Positions 1 through 10,021 of a DNA stretch of 64,000 bases are shown in pieces. The position numbers and the translations under genes are program-made. This stretch comes from Leptasterias polaris (Eukaryota > Echinodermata > Asteroidea > Forcipulatida > Asteriidae), in contig JAZGTN010000162.1 of assembly GCA_037783415.1 (NCBI GenBank), positions 62,001 to 126,000 on the forward strand, written 5' to 3'. Numbering within the stretch: the stretch's first letter is position 1; each line of letters begins with the position of its first letter. Under the pieces are notes generated by a model. It was not told where the DNA came from and made no database searches. It saw nothing but the letters and a program-made list of their open reading frames with translations.

Positions 1-3000
1 GTGCAAGGCATGGTCTTCAAGAAACACGTTGAGGGAACGCTGAATAAAGTTGACAACGCCAAGGTGGCTGTTTTCTCCTGTCCCGTATCTGCGTCACATA
101 CCGAAACAAAAGTAAGTGTTGTTTGGTTGGGGGAATGTTTATGCCGTTGGTTTTGGAAATTGGGCATTCTTAAGTTTACTAGATTGATATCGAAATGGGA
201 GAATTGTAAGTAAGATATAAAAGGGAATACAATCTAGTCAAGGGTTTGTCCTAAACATTTTCAGTGACTAGCCAGCGGGGACAAGATAGCTTGTCATTTC
301 ACTTAGTCCACCAGCTTATTCACTGGTCCATAATTTGGTTTTTCTTGTAACGCTGTCATTTGTATTGGGCTTTTATTGTAAACCTTAAACATTCCAAGCA
401 GGCAGTGGTTTTACACGTAGCTTTGGGAAGCAATAAACTAGCCAGCAGTACCACTTCGGACAGAAGTTTGACTGGTCCTCAAAAGTTATAACTTGGATTT
501 GGCCAGTGGATCGCTGTGGATTTTTTTCTGTTTTTTCTTTTTTTTACTTAAGATAAAATTCATAAAAAATGAAGTAAAACCATATATAACGCCCCAGATT
601 GTCATATAAACTGAAGATAAAACCATATATAACGCCCCAGATTGCAGAGTAGGGCTTTTAAAACAAAAGATAAATGTTGTTAGTGGGCTTCAAGCTCGCA
701 AGCTTTTGCGCTTTGCGCTCAGGGTTCAGGGTTTTTTTCAACAGCCTATCACATCCCTGACTAGTGGTTTGACAACTCAACGTTCCAATCAGTATGGTGA
801 TAATGCCACAACTCACAGAGAGACTTTCATGTACATGGTGTCTTCACAAATAACACTAGAAGTTCAGTATTAGTAATTCCGGCAGATTTTGTAAAAAGAG
901 CCAAATTGTCATAAAAATTCTCCTGTGTTATGACCAAATCTCTAGATTTAAAATGACCTATACCTTTAATCTCAAGAATGAGACATGTCAGACAAATTCA
1001 TCTCCAAACCAAGAGGAAACTTTTTTATTCAATATTCAGGATTTTTTATACAATCTCACCTGAATGTTTTCATTTGATGTTTTTTTTTCTCTCATTGCTT
1101 CCTCAGGGTACGGTGTTGATCAAATCTGCCAGTGAACTTCTGAATTACAGCAAAGGAGAGGAGAATTCTCTGGAACTGGTGAGGCCTTTTGATAGATTGG
1201 TTGCCATTCCTTAACCCTAACTCCATAGGCCCATTTGCCCACAGGTAACCTAGATGCTTCTATCCAATGTCACTCCACGCTAACATGGTTGAATTTAGAT
1301 AAGATTGGAATGCCTGACCCAGTGATACTTGGGCCTACAGCCCTCAGTCCGTCTGAATTCTTTATTTTGACTTGTTCTTATATAGCGCATTTCACAATAA
1401 CGTCTCAATGCCCTTTACATTAGTGCCCTGTTCATTGGGCCAATAACATTCCTTTAATCTTTCTCAGCTCCCTGGAGAGTAAACAGCCCTGAGCTGCCGT
1501 GGCGCTCAGAAGGCTATTTCAAACACAATATCAACCTCTACCCTCACAGGTACCACATTATACAGGGATGAGATTCTTCCGCCTTTTGGCGGAATTCCGA
1601 CTTTCAGACTTTGATAAACCGTCTTTTCTTTTCAGTTCCGACAATTAAAAATCTCCGACTTTGGCAAATTGACTTTTGAAACTTTCACTTTCCAACATTT
1701 TAATATGAAGTTTTGAAGATTTTGAAATGAAATAAATGGTTTTTGATTATGATTACTGTTGCTTTGTGGACGTCTTTCTCAAATGTTGTAATAATAATGC
1801 CTTGCGTATCATGTACGTGCACGCAGTCTCTCTCTCTGCACGCGGCATGGCCACGTGCACGGTCGGTAGCTTGGCTAGACTCCAACTCAATGCACGTTCA
1901 CGAGCCAAGTAAAACATAGCTGCACTGTTTTGCGCAGGCCTATGGATTCTGGACTTCACACAGCCTTGGATTAAGGCTATAACATCAACAACTTTTGCCG
2001 ATGGAGGGCCTTGCGTGCGATCGTTGCGGGGCAAAGTTTATTGGGTTTTCCCAATGTGCGTCGTCGAGCACCTATCGTTGAATCACGAAGATGTCACTGA
2101 AAAAGAAGCTATACAGCACAAATCCTCAAATCACGAATCTATAGACATTTGTGTCGAAGAAATTACCAATATTTAGGCAGAAATCAGGCATTAATATTTC
2201 AAAACACGCAATTTTCGCGATTTCTTTTTGTTTGTTTTCTTTTTTTCTCGATGTTTCGAAAATTGTGTGCATGCGTACGTGCGGGCTAGTGCAAAAACAA
2301 ATTTACGGTCGGCGAGTGATGTTCAATTTTCTGACTTTTTAATTTTTTCATAATCTCATCCCTGATTATACCCCTGGGTGAAGAGAAGCAATTATAGCGA
2401 AGTGTCTTGCTCAAGGACACAAATGTCATGACCGGGACTCGAACCCACACCCCGATGACTTAACCACCAGAAGTTAAATCCGATGATCTAAACCAGTATA
2501 CCCTCCCTTCAATGGATTAATAGTGTCACATGTTTATGTAAAGCTGAAAAAAAATTATTGATCAATAGTAAATTAAGCAATTGTCCTTTTTTTTCAATCG
2601 TGTCCACAGCAAATCAAAGCTGTTGCTGATGCTGGCATCAACGTTGTCGTCTCCGGCGGAAAGATTGGCGACATGGCCCTGCACTTTCTCAACAAGTACA
2701 AGATCATGGCGGTGCGACTCAACTCCAAATGGGATCTGCGTCGTGTTGGGAAGGTCATCGGAGCGACAGCACTCCCTCGATTGACCCCACCCACATCCCA
2801 GGAGGCGGGGCACTGTGATCATGTCTTCATCTCGGAGATTGGAGATACACCCGTTATTATCTTCAAACAAGGTCAGTGTCTGATATGGGTGATTCATATT
2901 GATCTCAATGTTAGGAACGCCCAGCAAGATCTGTTTTTTTTTTTTAGAAGATTGATGAGTCTCTGTGTCAACCAGGATTTGTTGGTTAAGATTTAGTACA

Positions 3001-6000
3001 CCTGTGGTAATTACTCCAAAAGTTAATGATCATAACAAATTACTTGGTAAAGAGCACCGGAGAGCTGTTGATATTATAAAACATTGTTAGAAACGACACC
3101 CTTTGAAGTGATGTAGTTTTAGAGAAAGAGTTAATTTTCCCCAAAACAATTTGAATCTGAGAAAGGCTCTAGGCATGAAGCCTTTCTCAGGCATCTGAAT
3201 GCACACAATTCTACACAACAAGGGTGGTTTTTTCTTTCATTATTTTTTTGCAACCTCGATGACCAATTGAGCCCAAATTTCCACAGGTTTGTTATTTTAT
3301 TCATATGTTGGGATACACCAAGTGAGGATACTGGTCTTTGACAATTACCCAAAGTATATCCTACCTTTAATGGTCATTGGTTGAGAGTGTTTTGGTGCTC
3401 TTGGTCACTGTCTGGTACACCAAGTATTCAGTGGTTAAGATCAGTCAATTTAAAAACACCAGATAATTTTATAATCTTCAACATTCTTTGGTTTTTCTTG
3501 CAGATAGTGACGCAAGCTGCATCTCCACCATTGTCATCAGAGGCTCCACAGATAACCTAATGGATGATATTGAACGTGCAGTTGATGATGGAGTCAACAC
3601 ATTCAAGGCACTCACAAAGGTACCAACATCAACCGCATCTTGGGAAACGAGTACATTTAAAAAATCAATCAATCTGCCAAGATTGACGCCATGCTGTAGT
3701 TTACATTTAACTATGCCATGTTTGTTATGGTTGTGTTCAGCATTGCTTCAAAATCACCTTAATCATGCCCACCGTTGGTTGTTTTCACTGCCTTATACAA
3801 TATTAGAAATAGCATTGGGTATAAGGCTGTAATTACGCTGGTACTAGGTAAATTGCTATGCATTCCTGTGCAATGTGCATAGGGAACAGTGAAGCAATCT
3901 GGCAATTTCGTCGTAATAATATTGGAAGATGAAAACAGACCTCTTCCAAAGAATAGGTTTGTCTCCAGTCCAAAAGACAAGATCAGAAATTTGATCTTCG
4001 TCCAAAGTTCATTAAATTGAATTGGGTAATTTCTTGTTAAAGTAAACATCGAAACAATAAGCTAATCGTTCAGAGATAAAATGCTGTTGCAGGACCTGTA
4101 TGCCGAAAATGAGAGTCGACATACCTCATTTTGTCACATGTAATTGTTTTCAAATTGCTTTTTGCTTCTCTCTCACTCTCTATTCATGTATTTCCACTCT
4201 ACTGCTTCTGTTACACTTGTATACATGTTTATGTGTGTTGTGATGTCATCATTTAGCCTTCTGCTAGGGTCGAAACGTAAGGTCATTAACCATTTTTGTC
4301 AATGTTTGATTTCTGTAATAGGATGGACGGTTTGTCCCCGGTGGTGGCGCCACTGAGATCGAGCTGGCCAAGAGGTTAGCTTCCTACGGTGAGACCATCC
4401 CAGGCCTGTCCCAGTATTCAATCAAGCAGTACGCCCAGGCCTTTGAGGCCATCCCTAGGGCGCTGGCGGAGAACGTCGGCGTCAAGGCCACTGAGATTCT
4501 CTCTAAGCTCTACGCCGCTCACCAAGAAGGCCAACAGAATGTTGGATTTGACATTGAGGTATTGTTATTTCTAATTCTTATTTGTGTTTGGTTTGACTTA
4601 CAAAGTTTTGGGATGCCGTAAAATAAGAATTTGCACTAAACTCGCTCTAAAGTGTCAGAAATTAATGGAGATTTAAAGGCCCTATACACTATTGGTAAGA
4701 TCGAAAAACACAAATGTTCACAGATTTACACATAACTTACATGGTTTAAAGTAAGTAATGGTAGAAAGGGTTCCTTAAAATATTTCTGCCTAAAATGCTA
4801 TCGTTTCTGAGAAATGAGTAAAACAATAGTTTTTATCGCGCGCGATAATAAACTCGATGTTTGAAAAACAGAAAACACATAAGGTCTCTTTTCACTATTT
4901 TCTCGTGACCTCGATGACCAATTGAGCTCAAATTTTCACAGGTTTGTTATTTCATGTATGTGGTTGATTACACAAAACATGAACACTGTCTGATTATTTT
5001 TTTCAGCTCTGCCAATCCTGTACATTATAATACCTTTAACAGTCAAAGATTAAAGTTGTTGAACAAACATGTAAATTTGAATATTATAAATTACTGGATG
5101 ATTGTCTTTCTTCCTATTATCCTGTTGTTTCTGCAGGAAAACAAAACCTGTTGAGAACACAGATCTATGGTCAAGTAGAAATTTATCAACCATTTTTCTT
5201 TTGGAAAAAAATAATAATAGTTCAGGGTTCTCTACATGCACAAGGTAGTGTATGGGGCCAATATGCGCAAGTTGTGAGCTGATACATGGGAATTAGGGTC
5301 AATACACCCCCCCCCCTCGCGTTTTTCATAACTCAAGTCACATTTTTCACGACTTGGACATGTGTCAATCAAGTGAGTCAATGATTCAGACTCAAACTCA
5401 GACTTGGCCGTCTGAACACAGACTCAAGACTCAGCAAATATACATGTATAAGAATTTATCTTAATGTATTAGTGACTCGTTACTCGGACTCAGACTTGAC
5501 ATTTTGTGATTCGTGATTAAGACCCTAGCAAATTGACTTAGACTTGACATTTTGTGATTCGTGATTAAGACCCTAGCAAATTGACTTGAACTTGGACTCA
5601 AGGTCAGGAGACTGAAATCTGATATAATTGTAATGTTGTTACATGATGTTACAGGCTGAGGGTGCTGGAGTGAAGGACATGTTGGAGGCTGGAGTGCTAG
5701 ATGCCTATTTGACAAAGTACTGGGGAATCAAACTAGCTACCAACGCTGCCGTCACTGTGCTTAGAGTAGATCAGGTAAAATCACTACTGTCCTCTCTCCT
5801 ATAGACCCCCTTGCAGTAACGCCACACAAGGGTACTCTCTGACTGTGGTCTGCCATTTCGTGAGTCCAATTGTATGTAAAAATACAGTGCGCGTCTCACT
5901 GAGCTTGCGTTGAATATAGTGCTTTACTTCACAGTGACACAGAAAAAACCTGACTCCCAAAATGGTACAACCAAGATTTATCTATTGATTGATTGTTTGA

Positions 6001-6408
6001 TTGATTTGTTTGTTTAGTTATTCATCTGTTTATTGAATGATTGATTGGTTGATATATTTATTTGATAATTTGCTTATTTATTTACACATATTTTTCTGTG
6101 CCTTATTGTCTGTGCAATAATTTTACTGAACAGTTATTAATTTATCTATTTATTTATTTGACAATTATTTATCAGTACAATTTCTGGGAATGTTTTCTTT
6201 TTTAATGGTTGATTGACTTGTGAATTTATATAGTTTACTTTTACTGTTCCCATTTTGAAGTTTGGATTAGCAGACTTATACACCTATTTACATCTCTTCA
6301 ATGTTTTACTTTACCAATAAATCCATCTCCTTTCAGATCATCATGGCAAAGCAGGCCGGTGGACCCAAGCCCCCCAAGCAAGGTGGAATGGATCAGGATG
6401 ACGATTAG
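1..6408 (+). CDS. CCT8: T-complex protein 1 subunit theta (CCT8), 3' part, seven exons
   Basis: Theta subunit of the cytosolic TRiC/CCT chaperonin, which folds actin, tubulin and other clients by ATP-driven ring closure. Exons: 1-111 (cut by the window edge), 1107-1178, 2610-2871, 3504-3619, 4322-4558, 5655-5774, 6337-6408, stop TAG at 6406. Every junction has GT/AG and phases agree: 0,0,1,0,0,0. The joined frame gives 329 aa, matching the last 60 percent of a family that is about 548 aa long. Visible family blocks are NSKWDLRR, ATALPRLTPP, RGSTDNLMDDIERAVDDG, the VPGGGATEIELA motif of group II chaperonins, EAFEAIPRALAEN, KYWGIKLATNAAVTVLRVDQ and the C-terminal IIMAK tail ending in acidic residues. 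The C-terminal tail normally points into the folding chamber. The introns carry MITEs and SINE pieces but no frame break is seen. The 5' half lies outside the window. Confidence 0.96.
571..644. repeat. two-copy tandem repeat, about 42 bp period
   Basis: In the first visible CCT8 intron the block GAAG(A)TAAAACCATATATAA followed by CGCCCCAGATTG occurs at 571-601 and again at 613-644, differing by one inserted base. It is a simple local duplication with no obvious function. The rest of this intron (112-1106) shows nothing else recognisable. Confidence 0.8.
1361..2510 (-). repeat. tRNA-derived SINE (family S2), split by a DNA transposon
   Basis: The outer parts, about 1361-1562 and 2371-2510, read on the minus strand as one tRNA-derived SINE. 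The head has a B-box-like GGGTTCGAGTCCCGGTCATG, then GTCCTTGAGCAAGACACTT, CTTCTCTTCACCCAGGGGTA, and a tail with a GCGCTATATAAGAAC-like end. The same order of blocks is seen uninterrupted at 13842-14180 on the plus strand. The 802-bp element at 1563-2364 sits inside it. It lies in the CCT8 intron between exons 2 and 3. A tRNA gene is excluded because no full cloverleaf can be drawn. Confidence 0.7.
1563..2364. mobile_element. 802-bp DNA transposon with CAGGGATGAGATT inverted ends and 6-bp target duplication
   Basis: The left end CAGGGATGAGATT is matched by AATCTCATCCCTG at the right end. ATTATA flanks it directly on both sides (1557-1562 and 2365-2370). The interrupted host is an S2 SINE, and the uninterrupted SINE at 13842-14180 shows the empty-site arrangement. 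CAGGG termini are typical of hAT elements, and a 6-bp duplication is unusual for hAT (8 bp is the norm); my recollection is that a Repbase clade called hAT6 has this. The longest internal frame is 93 codons on the minus strand (1753-2034) and is not recognised, so the element is probably non-autonomous or decayed. Confidence 0.8.
3004..3370. mobile_element. MITE of the 370-bp AAAGGCACTGTACACG family (diverged copy)
   Basis: Fills most of the CCT8 intron between 2872 and 3503. It shares an ordered series of blocks with better preserved copies at 26309-26684 and 35285-35660: ACTTGGTAA near the left end, GAGCTGTTGAT, TATAAAACATTGT, CAACAAGGGTG, CAATTGAGCCCAAATTT and GGTCTTTGACAATTACC near the right end, then CCTTTAA. 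The terminal repeats are eroded, so the limits are approximate. Confidence 0.7.
4140..4295 (+). repeat. dispersed repeat R3 ending in CTAGGGTCGAAACGT
   Basis: Directly upstream of CCT8 exon 5. The blocks ACTGCTTCTGTTACAC, ATGTGTGTTGT, GTCAT, CATTTAGCCTTC and CTAGGGTCGAAACGT recur in the same order on the minus strand at 12835-12990, and the last two blocks recur at 50329-50368. The repeat ends about 27 bases before the exon 5 acceptor, so its pyrimidine-rich part may contribute to splicing of that exon. Confidence 0.65.
4674..5040. mobile_element. MITE of the 370-bp AAAGGCACTGTACACG family
   Basis: In the CCT8 intron between 4559 and 5654. The left end TTTAAAGGCCCTATACAC and the right end TGTACATTATAATACCTTT are degenerate inverted copies. 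Internal blocks TCGATGACCAATTGAGC and TTTTCACAGGTTTGTTATTT match the copies at 26309 and 35285. Parts of its coding-looking frames are chance. Confidence 0.75.
5493..5588. repeat. 48-bp tandem duplication in a GACTC-rich stretch
   Basis: The block beginning GACTTGACATTTTGTGATTC and continuing through ACCCTAGCAAATTGACTTA is present twice head to tail (5493-5540 and 5541-5588). It lies in a wider region, about 5330-5610, where GACTC/GACTTG words recur every 8 to 15 bases. A comparable GAGTC-rich stretch occurs at 29880-30005. Confidence 0.75.
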
Positions 6409-6525
6409 GTTGCTTATAATACTCGATATTCATGTAATAACAATTGGGTCTGTGGTCATCCAGCTGTGGTACATGTCCCAAAGCTCTGTGTCACACAGAC
6501 CTGGAACAGCTGGATCCGCTTTCAT

Positions 6526-6531
6526 ATTAAA
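6526..6531 (+). promoter_or_regulatory. candidate proximal poly(A) signal of CCT8 (ATTAAA)
   Basis: ATTAAA lies 118 bases after the CCT8 stop codon and is followed within 10 to 20 bases by a T/G-rich stretch (TACTTTTTGTTGG), the usual layout of a cleavage site. AATAAA words further downstream near 7088, 7563 and 7645 could give longer 3' UTRs. Confidence 0.4.
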
Positions 6532-6783
6532 GCTGTGTACTTTTTGTTGGACAAACCAGATTGAAGATTTGGCGGCAACATGTGCGCGCCTACTGTCACT
6601 TTGTATTGATGCGTCATTTATTTGCTTGCAAGAGGTTATCGCAAGTCGGCTTGGCTTGTGCCTTGCTTTACTGAAGTAGCACTGTAAAATTTGAATCTGC
6701 TCAGGGCTGCTCCGTAAGCAGAAACTGTCTTCTTGCAGACTTGTCTCGACCAGGATCGTCAAGAAATGTATCCAGTACAAACC

Positions 6784-6961
6784 TGGGCCCAATTTCATAG
6801 AGCTGCTTAAGCAGAAAATATTGCTTAACAATTTGTTGCTTAGCAGAAATGAGCAGGATACCAGTTACAAATTGTACATGTGACATGGTAGTTTGGCTGG
6901 TAACCTTATTCTGGTAAGCATAGTTTTGTTGTGCTTAAGCAGCTCTATGAAATTGGGCCCT
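6784..6961. mobile_element. palindromic MITE, GGGCCCAATTTCATAGAG ends
   Basis: The left end GGGCCCAATTTCATAGAG followed by CTGCTTAAGC is mirrored by GCTTAAGCAGCTCTATG and AAATTGGGCCC at the right end. Inside, GAGCAGGATACCAGTTAC and CTGGTAACCTTATTCTGG are typical of the family. Other copies are at 7808, 34225 and 52364. It lies in or just past the CCT8 3' UTR. Confidence 0.85.
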
Positions 6962-7807
6962 GGGAATGAATCATTTCTTGGTGGCTACATATATGAACAG
7001 TTATTGCTTTCAAAAGCATTTGTTGTTGTCTTGTTTATGAAACAGACCATTTTGTGTGTTGTGCTTCAAATTTGGGGTATATCAAAAAATAAACAGTCAA
7101 TGTTTTGCCTTTCCCTTTCAAGCTGTCTAAAGCAACGTTCGTAGCTCACAAAGTAGGAGGCAGAACACCCCCACCCCCCTTCATTGTTCATGAAAATACC
7201 AAATTTTTATTTTCAAGATGCCAGTACATATTGAATAACTTGACTGGGGTAACCCCTCTTTTGCAAGGAACTTAATGTCAATTATACCATTCAAAATTTT
7301 TGTAGATCTGGGGCTGTTTTTAAAGAAGACAACAAAAACCAAACTTGATTGTGCATTATTTAATTATTCTAAACAACGCCTTGTATCTTGTGATAAATGC
7401 CTGTTACTGTTGCCCTAAAACAGTATAAAGGAAAATTGTGCAAACAGTGTAATACTTATGTAGAAATTCTTCTTGAAATGTTTTGTTGTATTATTTGAAA
7501 CCAAAAGGTTCTATGTGTGCAGTGAGTATGAATGTTATTTGTCCGTAAGAAATACTTTAAAAGAATAAATGAAGTAGAGAGGTAAAAACTTTAACAGTTT
7601 ACCAGAAAGGTACAAACTCATGACAAATTGTTATACTTCCATCAATAAAAAGCCTGGTTAAATTGTCCGAGCTGTATCCCTAACTACCCCAACTCCTTCA
7701 ATATCCTCTTTGAAGGAATTTTAAGGAGGACTTAGGCCTCATCATGCGTTGAAAAGTACACAAATGTAGAATGTCCTGAGCAACATATAATGACATAGCC
7801 ATAGCTA

Positions 7808-8005
7808 GGGCCCAATTTCATAGAGCTGCTTAAGCAAAAAAAATGTAGCCGAGCACAACAAAATTATGCTAACCAGAATAAGGTTACCAGCCAAAATACC
7901 ATGTCACGTGAACTTATCTGTGACTGGTATCCCGCTTACTTTTGCTAAGCAGAGAATGTTTAAGCAATATTTTTTGCTTGAGTAGCTCTATGAAATTGGC
8001 CCCTG
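7808..8005. mobile_element. palindromic MITE, GGGCCCAATTTCATAGAG ends
   Basis: Second copy of the family 850 bases downstream of the first and in the opposite orientation: GGGCCCAATTTCATAGAG on the left, CTCTATGAAATTGGCCCC on the right. The internal CTAACCAGAATAAGGTTACC matches the reverse complement of the copy at 6784. Confidence 0.85.
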
Positions 8006-8930
8006 GTTAGAAACGGCCTGACTCACAAATGGCTTACAATGGCAAGGCTGTAAGCCAGTCACTGTGCATAATGTTACAACGTTGCCGACTGTAGTAATTA
8101 GTGCCCAGTTAAGAATGTATTTGATTAACTTTAACCTTGCTATAAAGAGCACTGCTTATAACCAGTCCTGAATCTCATTTCCACTTTGTGTTTCTTTGTT
8201 TTGCTGTCCTCTTATAACGACGTTCCTGTTATAAAGAGGTAATTTGGCCAGTCTCAGCGATCTTATTATGTAATAATAAGAGACTGTATATATTTTAATT
8301 AAGACATTTAGGCTAGAGTTTGCTCTTGAAATAAATATCTTGACAACTTGCCTGAATACTTTCACGTCAGTAGCAGCAATTATGAAGTATCCTTATGCAT
8401 GTTACCTTGGAATCCATAAATGGCTTTAAAAAAAAGTATAATTATCAACAAATTGTAGCCCTAGCTGGTGTACAAAATGGCCTTATGACAAAGTTGGCAA
8501 CAGTACAATGCAGGCCTCCGGGAGTAAACAAAGAATTATCCATATTTATTCACTGTCAACAAGTTCAATGTCAAGGTCATCAATAATGCTTTTACCTTTC
8601 CCATTTAGAAGACAATCGAAAAACATTGACAATAAATTGTTCATGGTAGCTGTCAATCCATTTAGTGTGTTTTGTATGGGATTTTGTGTCTTGAGTTTGT
8701 TTTAAAGATTACCGTGCCCCACGTGCAGTATTATTTTTCAGAACTTTTTTGTGCTTGTAATTGTTTTCCTTTGAACATATTATTGCCACAATGAAACCCT
8801 GACTTGACAAAGGAATGATAAAAGTTCTCCTAATTAGTTCCGAGGTTTAATGTGTGAGAAAATTTCAATAGGCACCCGCCATGATTCGCAGAACCCCGGC
8901 CCAAATCTGCCATGTTGGAATGCTTGGACT

Positions 8931-9232
8931 TAAAGGGAATGTGTACGTTTGGTTATACTCTTAAAATTAATGGCAATATAAATTCCTTGGTACAAATTTT
9001 TAAAAAGAATATGGAAAAAGATATCAGGTTTTATGCCCCAAAATTTGAATTTATGTCAGATTGTGTATTCCTAATGGGATTATTCTTTCTGCGTGGACAT
9101 ATTAGCTCTGGTTTTGGCGATATCTCAAAAACGCATCCACCTTTTGAAGTGAATTTTTCACAAGTTGGTTTTATTGTATAATCTACATTTATGTAGGATT
9201 AAAACAATCGAATGGTTCCTAAAACCCTTTAA
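8931..9232. mobile_element. MITE related to the 370-bp AAAGG family (subfamily with ATGGCAATA)
   Basis: TTAAAGGGAATGTGTACG on the left and AAAACCCTTTAA on the right. Internal CTCTTAAAATTAATGGCAAT and TATGTAGGATTAA, then ATCGAATGGTTC, are shared with the copy at 14700-15078, so these two form a subfamily. The frame of 89 codons inside it is not a gene. Confidence 0.7.
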
Positions 9233-9488
9233 CCTCCCAATGAGCCGAATGTAATGACACATTTTACACTACTTTAACATGAGGTTGGAGACTTTTGCCC
9301 ACTTTCAAGGACTAGATCTTTTGGGAAATTAGAAAACTGAATTTGACCTTGCAGCCCCTTTTTAATAGTATTGAGGGAACATTTCAGAGGGCACTAAGGC
9401 AGAAACCAGGGGCATGGAGGTAATTGCCTACTTCCAATTATCAGTCCTGCAATGCAAATTCCCAGGAGAACTACAACATTCGAACTGC

Positions 9489-9660
9489 CGCGAGCTTGGT
9501 GGTCTAGATGTAAGACATCTGCTCTAGCATGGCAAAGGTCTTGAGTTCGAATCCCACCCAAGTGATATGCCATTGGCCTTTTTTTCACAGGACTCGGGGA
9601 AAGTACTGAGTAAACAGTTGCTTAACACAATTGGTGTATGGTCAAAAACCAAAGAGTAAC
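9489..9660 (+). repeat. tRNA-derived SINE head
   Basis: GAGCTTGGTGGTCTAGATG resembles an A box region and GAGTTCGAATCCCACCC resembles a B box, at roughly tRNA spacing. The anticodon arm and acceptor stem do not pair, and the tail continues into unrelated sequence with GTACTGAGTAAACAGTTGC. It is therefore a SINE rather than a tRNA gene. Its family differs from S1 and S2 in this window. Confidence 0.5.
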
Positions 9661-10021
9661 TGCAACAAATTGGACAAAGCTGAACCTGAGTTCAAGCACA
9701 TAAAATGCATGTCAGCAAACCAAGTACCAATATTTTGGAAAGGTGTTACGTTCTCTGTATAGAAGGGAGGTATTTATGGGATAGCTTCATTTGGCTGTGG
9801 CATGTCATTTGATTAGATAGAGTGCAGAAGCTTATTGCCATTCTTGTTGGTGAAGGGTTGGGATCAACGCCACAACCTCTTTCCTACCATTGGTCTGTAG
9901 CCAGCATCTTGTCTTTTCTACAGATATTTTAAAAGTAAATGTGCCACCAGTGTATTCAACCAGTATTGTGATATGACATCACTTAAAAGATGCCAATAAA
10001 ATAATCTTATTCCACATTTCG

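Larger units (their letters stand above)
6409..10021. other. convergent intergenic region between CCT8 and GTF2E1
   Basis: The two genes end tail to tail here. The region holds the CCT8 3' UTR, two palindromic GGGCCCAATTTC elements, one AAAGGG MITE and one tRNA-like SINE head. The pieces 7000-7800, 8010-8930 and 9670-10020 show nothing I recognise beyond AATAAA words near 7088, 7563 and 7645 that could be distal CCT8 poly(A) sites. Confidence 0.6.

Noticed and set aside
2562..2927. 121-codon minus-strand frame
   Set aside because: Antisense of CCT8 exon 3.
9489..9560. tRNA gene
   Set aside because: Only A- and B-box-like words are present; no anticodon stem or acceptor stem.
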